From: Desulfobacteraceae bacterium
Lineage (GTDB): Bacteria > Desulfobacterota > Desulfobacteria > Desulfobacterales > Desulfosalsimonadaceae
Length of the DNA stretch: 14,722 nucleotides
Direction: 5' to 3'
Assembly: GCA_011389605.1 (NCBI GenBank)
Contig: JAABTZ010000022.1
Location: forward strand, 1-14,722
Shown in pieces: positions 14,645 to 14,722 of the stretch (the first letter of the stretch is position 1; the number at the start of each line of letters is the position of its first letter). The translations under genes were made by a program, and so were the position numbers. The notes below the pieces were generated by a model. That model saw only the letters and a list, made by a program, of their open reading frames with translations, was not told the DNA's origin and searched no databases.

Positions 14645-14722
14645 GTATTGATGGAACCGTAAAAAGTCCAATATCTGCGTTACGCGCGATTTTTCAGAAT
14701 TTCACGTACGGCTAAGTACGCT
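14645..14722 (-). repeat. Half copy of the dispersed palindromic repeat, inverted relative to 1-80
   Basis: The reverse complement matches 3-82 with one small gap and a few mismatches, including the hairpin tip CGTAC-TTAGCC-GTACG and the terminal GGACTTTTTACGG followed by TTCCATCAATACT. It is cut by the window end at the palindrome tip. It directly precedes the methyltransferase reading frame. Confidence 0.85.

Noticed and set aside
1..14722. CRISPR array or cluster of defence genes
   Set aside because: The only repeats are three dispersed palindromic copies several kilobases apart, without spacers or cas genes, and all proteins are housekeeping or metabolic.

Overview
The window looks like ordinary chromosomal DNA from an anaerobic, fatty-acid-oxidising Desulfobacterota bacterium, probably of Desulfobacteraceae type. 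This is an inference from gene content: an electron transfer flavoprotein (EtfBA) placed beside a membrane FeS/cytochrome b ETF:menaquinone oxidoreductase, a ~600-residue acyl-CoA dehydrogenase and a Bacillus-FadR-like TetR regulator. Short palindromic repeats carrying GTAAAAAGTC termini, which I associate with sulfate-reducer genomes, point the same way. There is no phage, IS, CRISPR or plasmid gene, and no rRNA or tRNA gene was recognised.

Layout, left to right. (1) Positions 1-80 are the right half of a palindromic repeat, followed by a strong minus-strand intrinsic terminator (92-135). (2) On the minus strand (172-4106) lies the operon ETF:quinone oxidoreductase -> etfB -> etfA, with a promoter/operator region at 4206-4248. 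(3) Further upstream on the minus strand (4356-6893) lies a TetR/FadR-type regulator -> acyl-CoA dehydrogenase, with a good sigma70-type promoter overlapped by two tandem operators (6920-6956). The same TGAATGA..TCATTCA box occurs upstream of both units. They are therefore probably one acyl-CoA-responsive beta-oxidation regulon: the dehydrogenase reduces EtfAB, and EtfAB passes electrons to the membrane complex and on to menaquinone. (4) A complete palindromic repeat sits at 7027-7145. (5) On the minus strand are efp (elongation factor P) and, upstream of it, a divergent TrpF-like TIM-barrel gene. (6) Divergently, on the plus strand, are guaA -> a single-span membrane coiled-coil protein -> larB, tightly spaced and probably one operon. 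(7) On the minus strand are a TrmH/SpoU-type RNA 2'-O-methyltransferase -> a cation:proton antiporter with a C-terminal RCK domain. (8) Positions 14645-14722 are another half repeat, in inverse orientation to the first.

Both window ends fall at the tip of the same palindromic repeat, so this is likely a contig that broke at repeats, and gene context beyond the ends is unknown. I found no convincing new multi-gene system. The points most worth a second look are the three-box FadR-like regulon, the cysteine-less first CCG domain of the ETF:quinone oxidoreductase, the TrpF-like protein lacking the catalytic cysteine, the unassigned coiled-coil gene between guaA and larB, and the repeat family.
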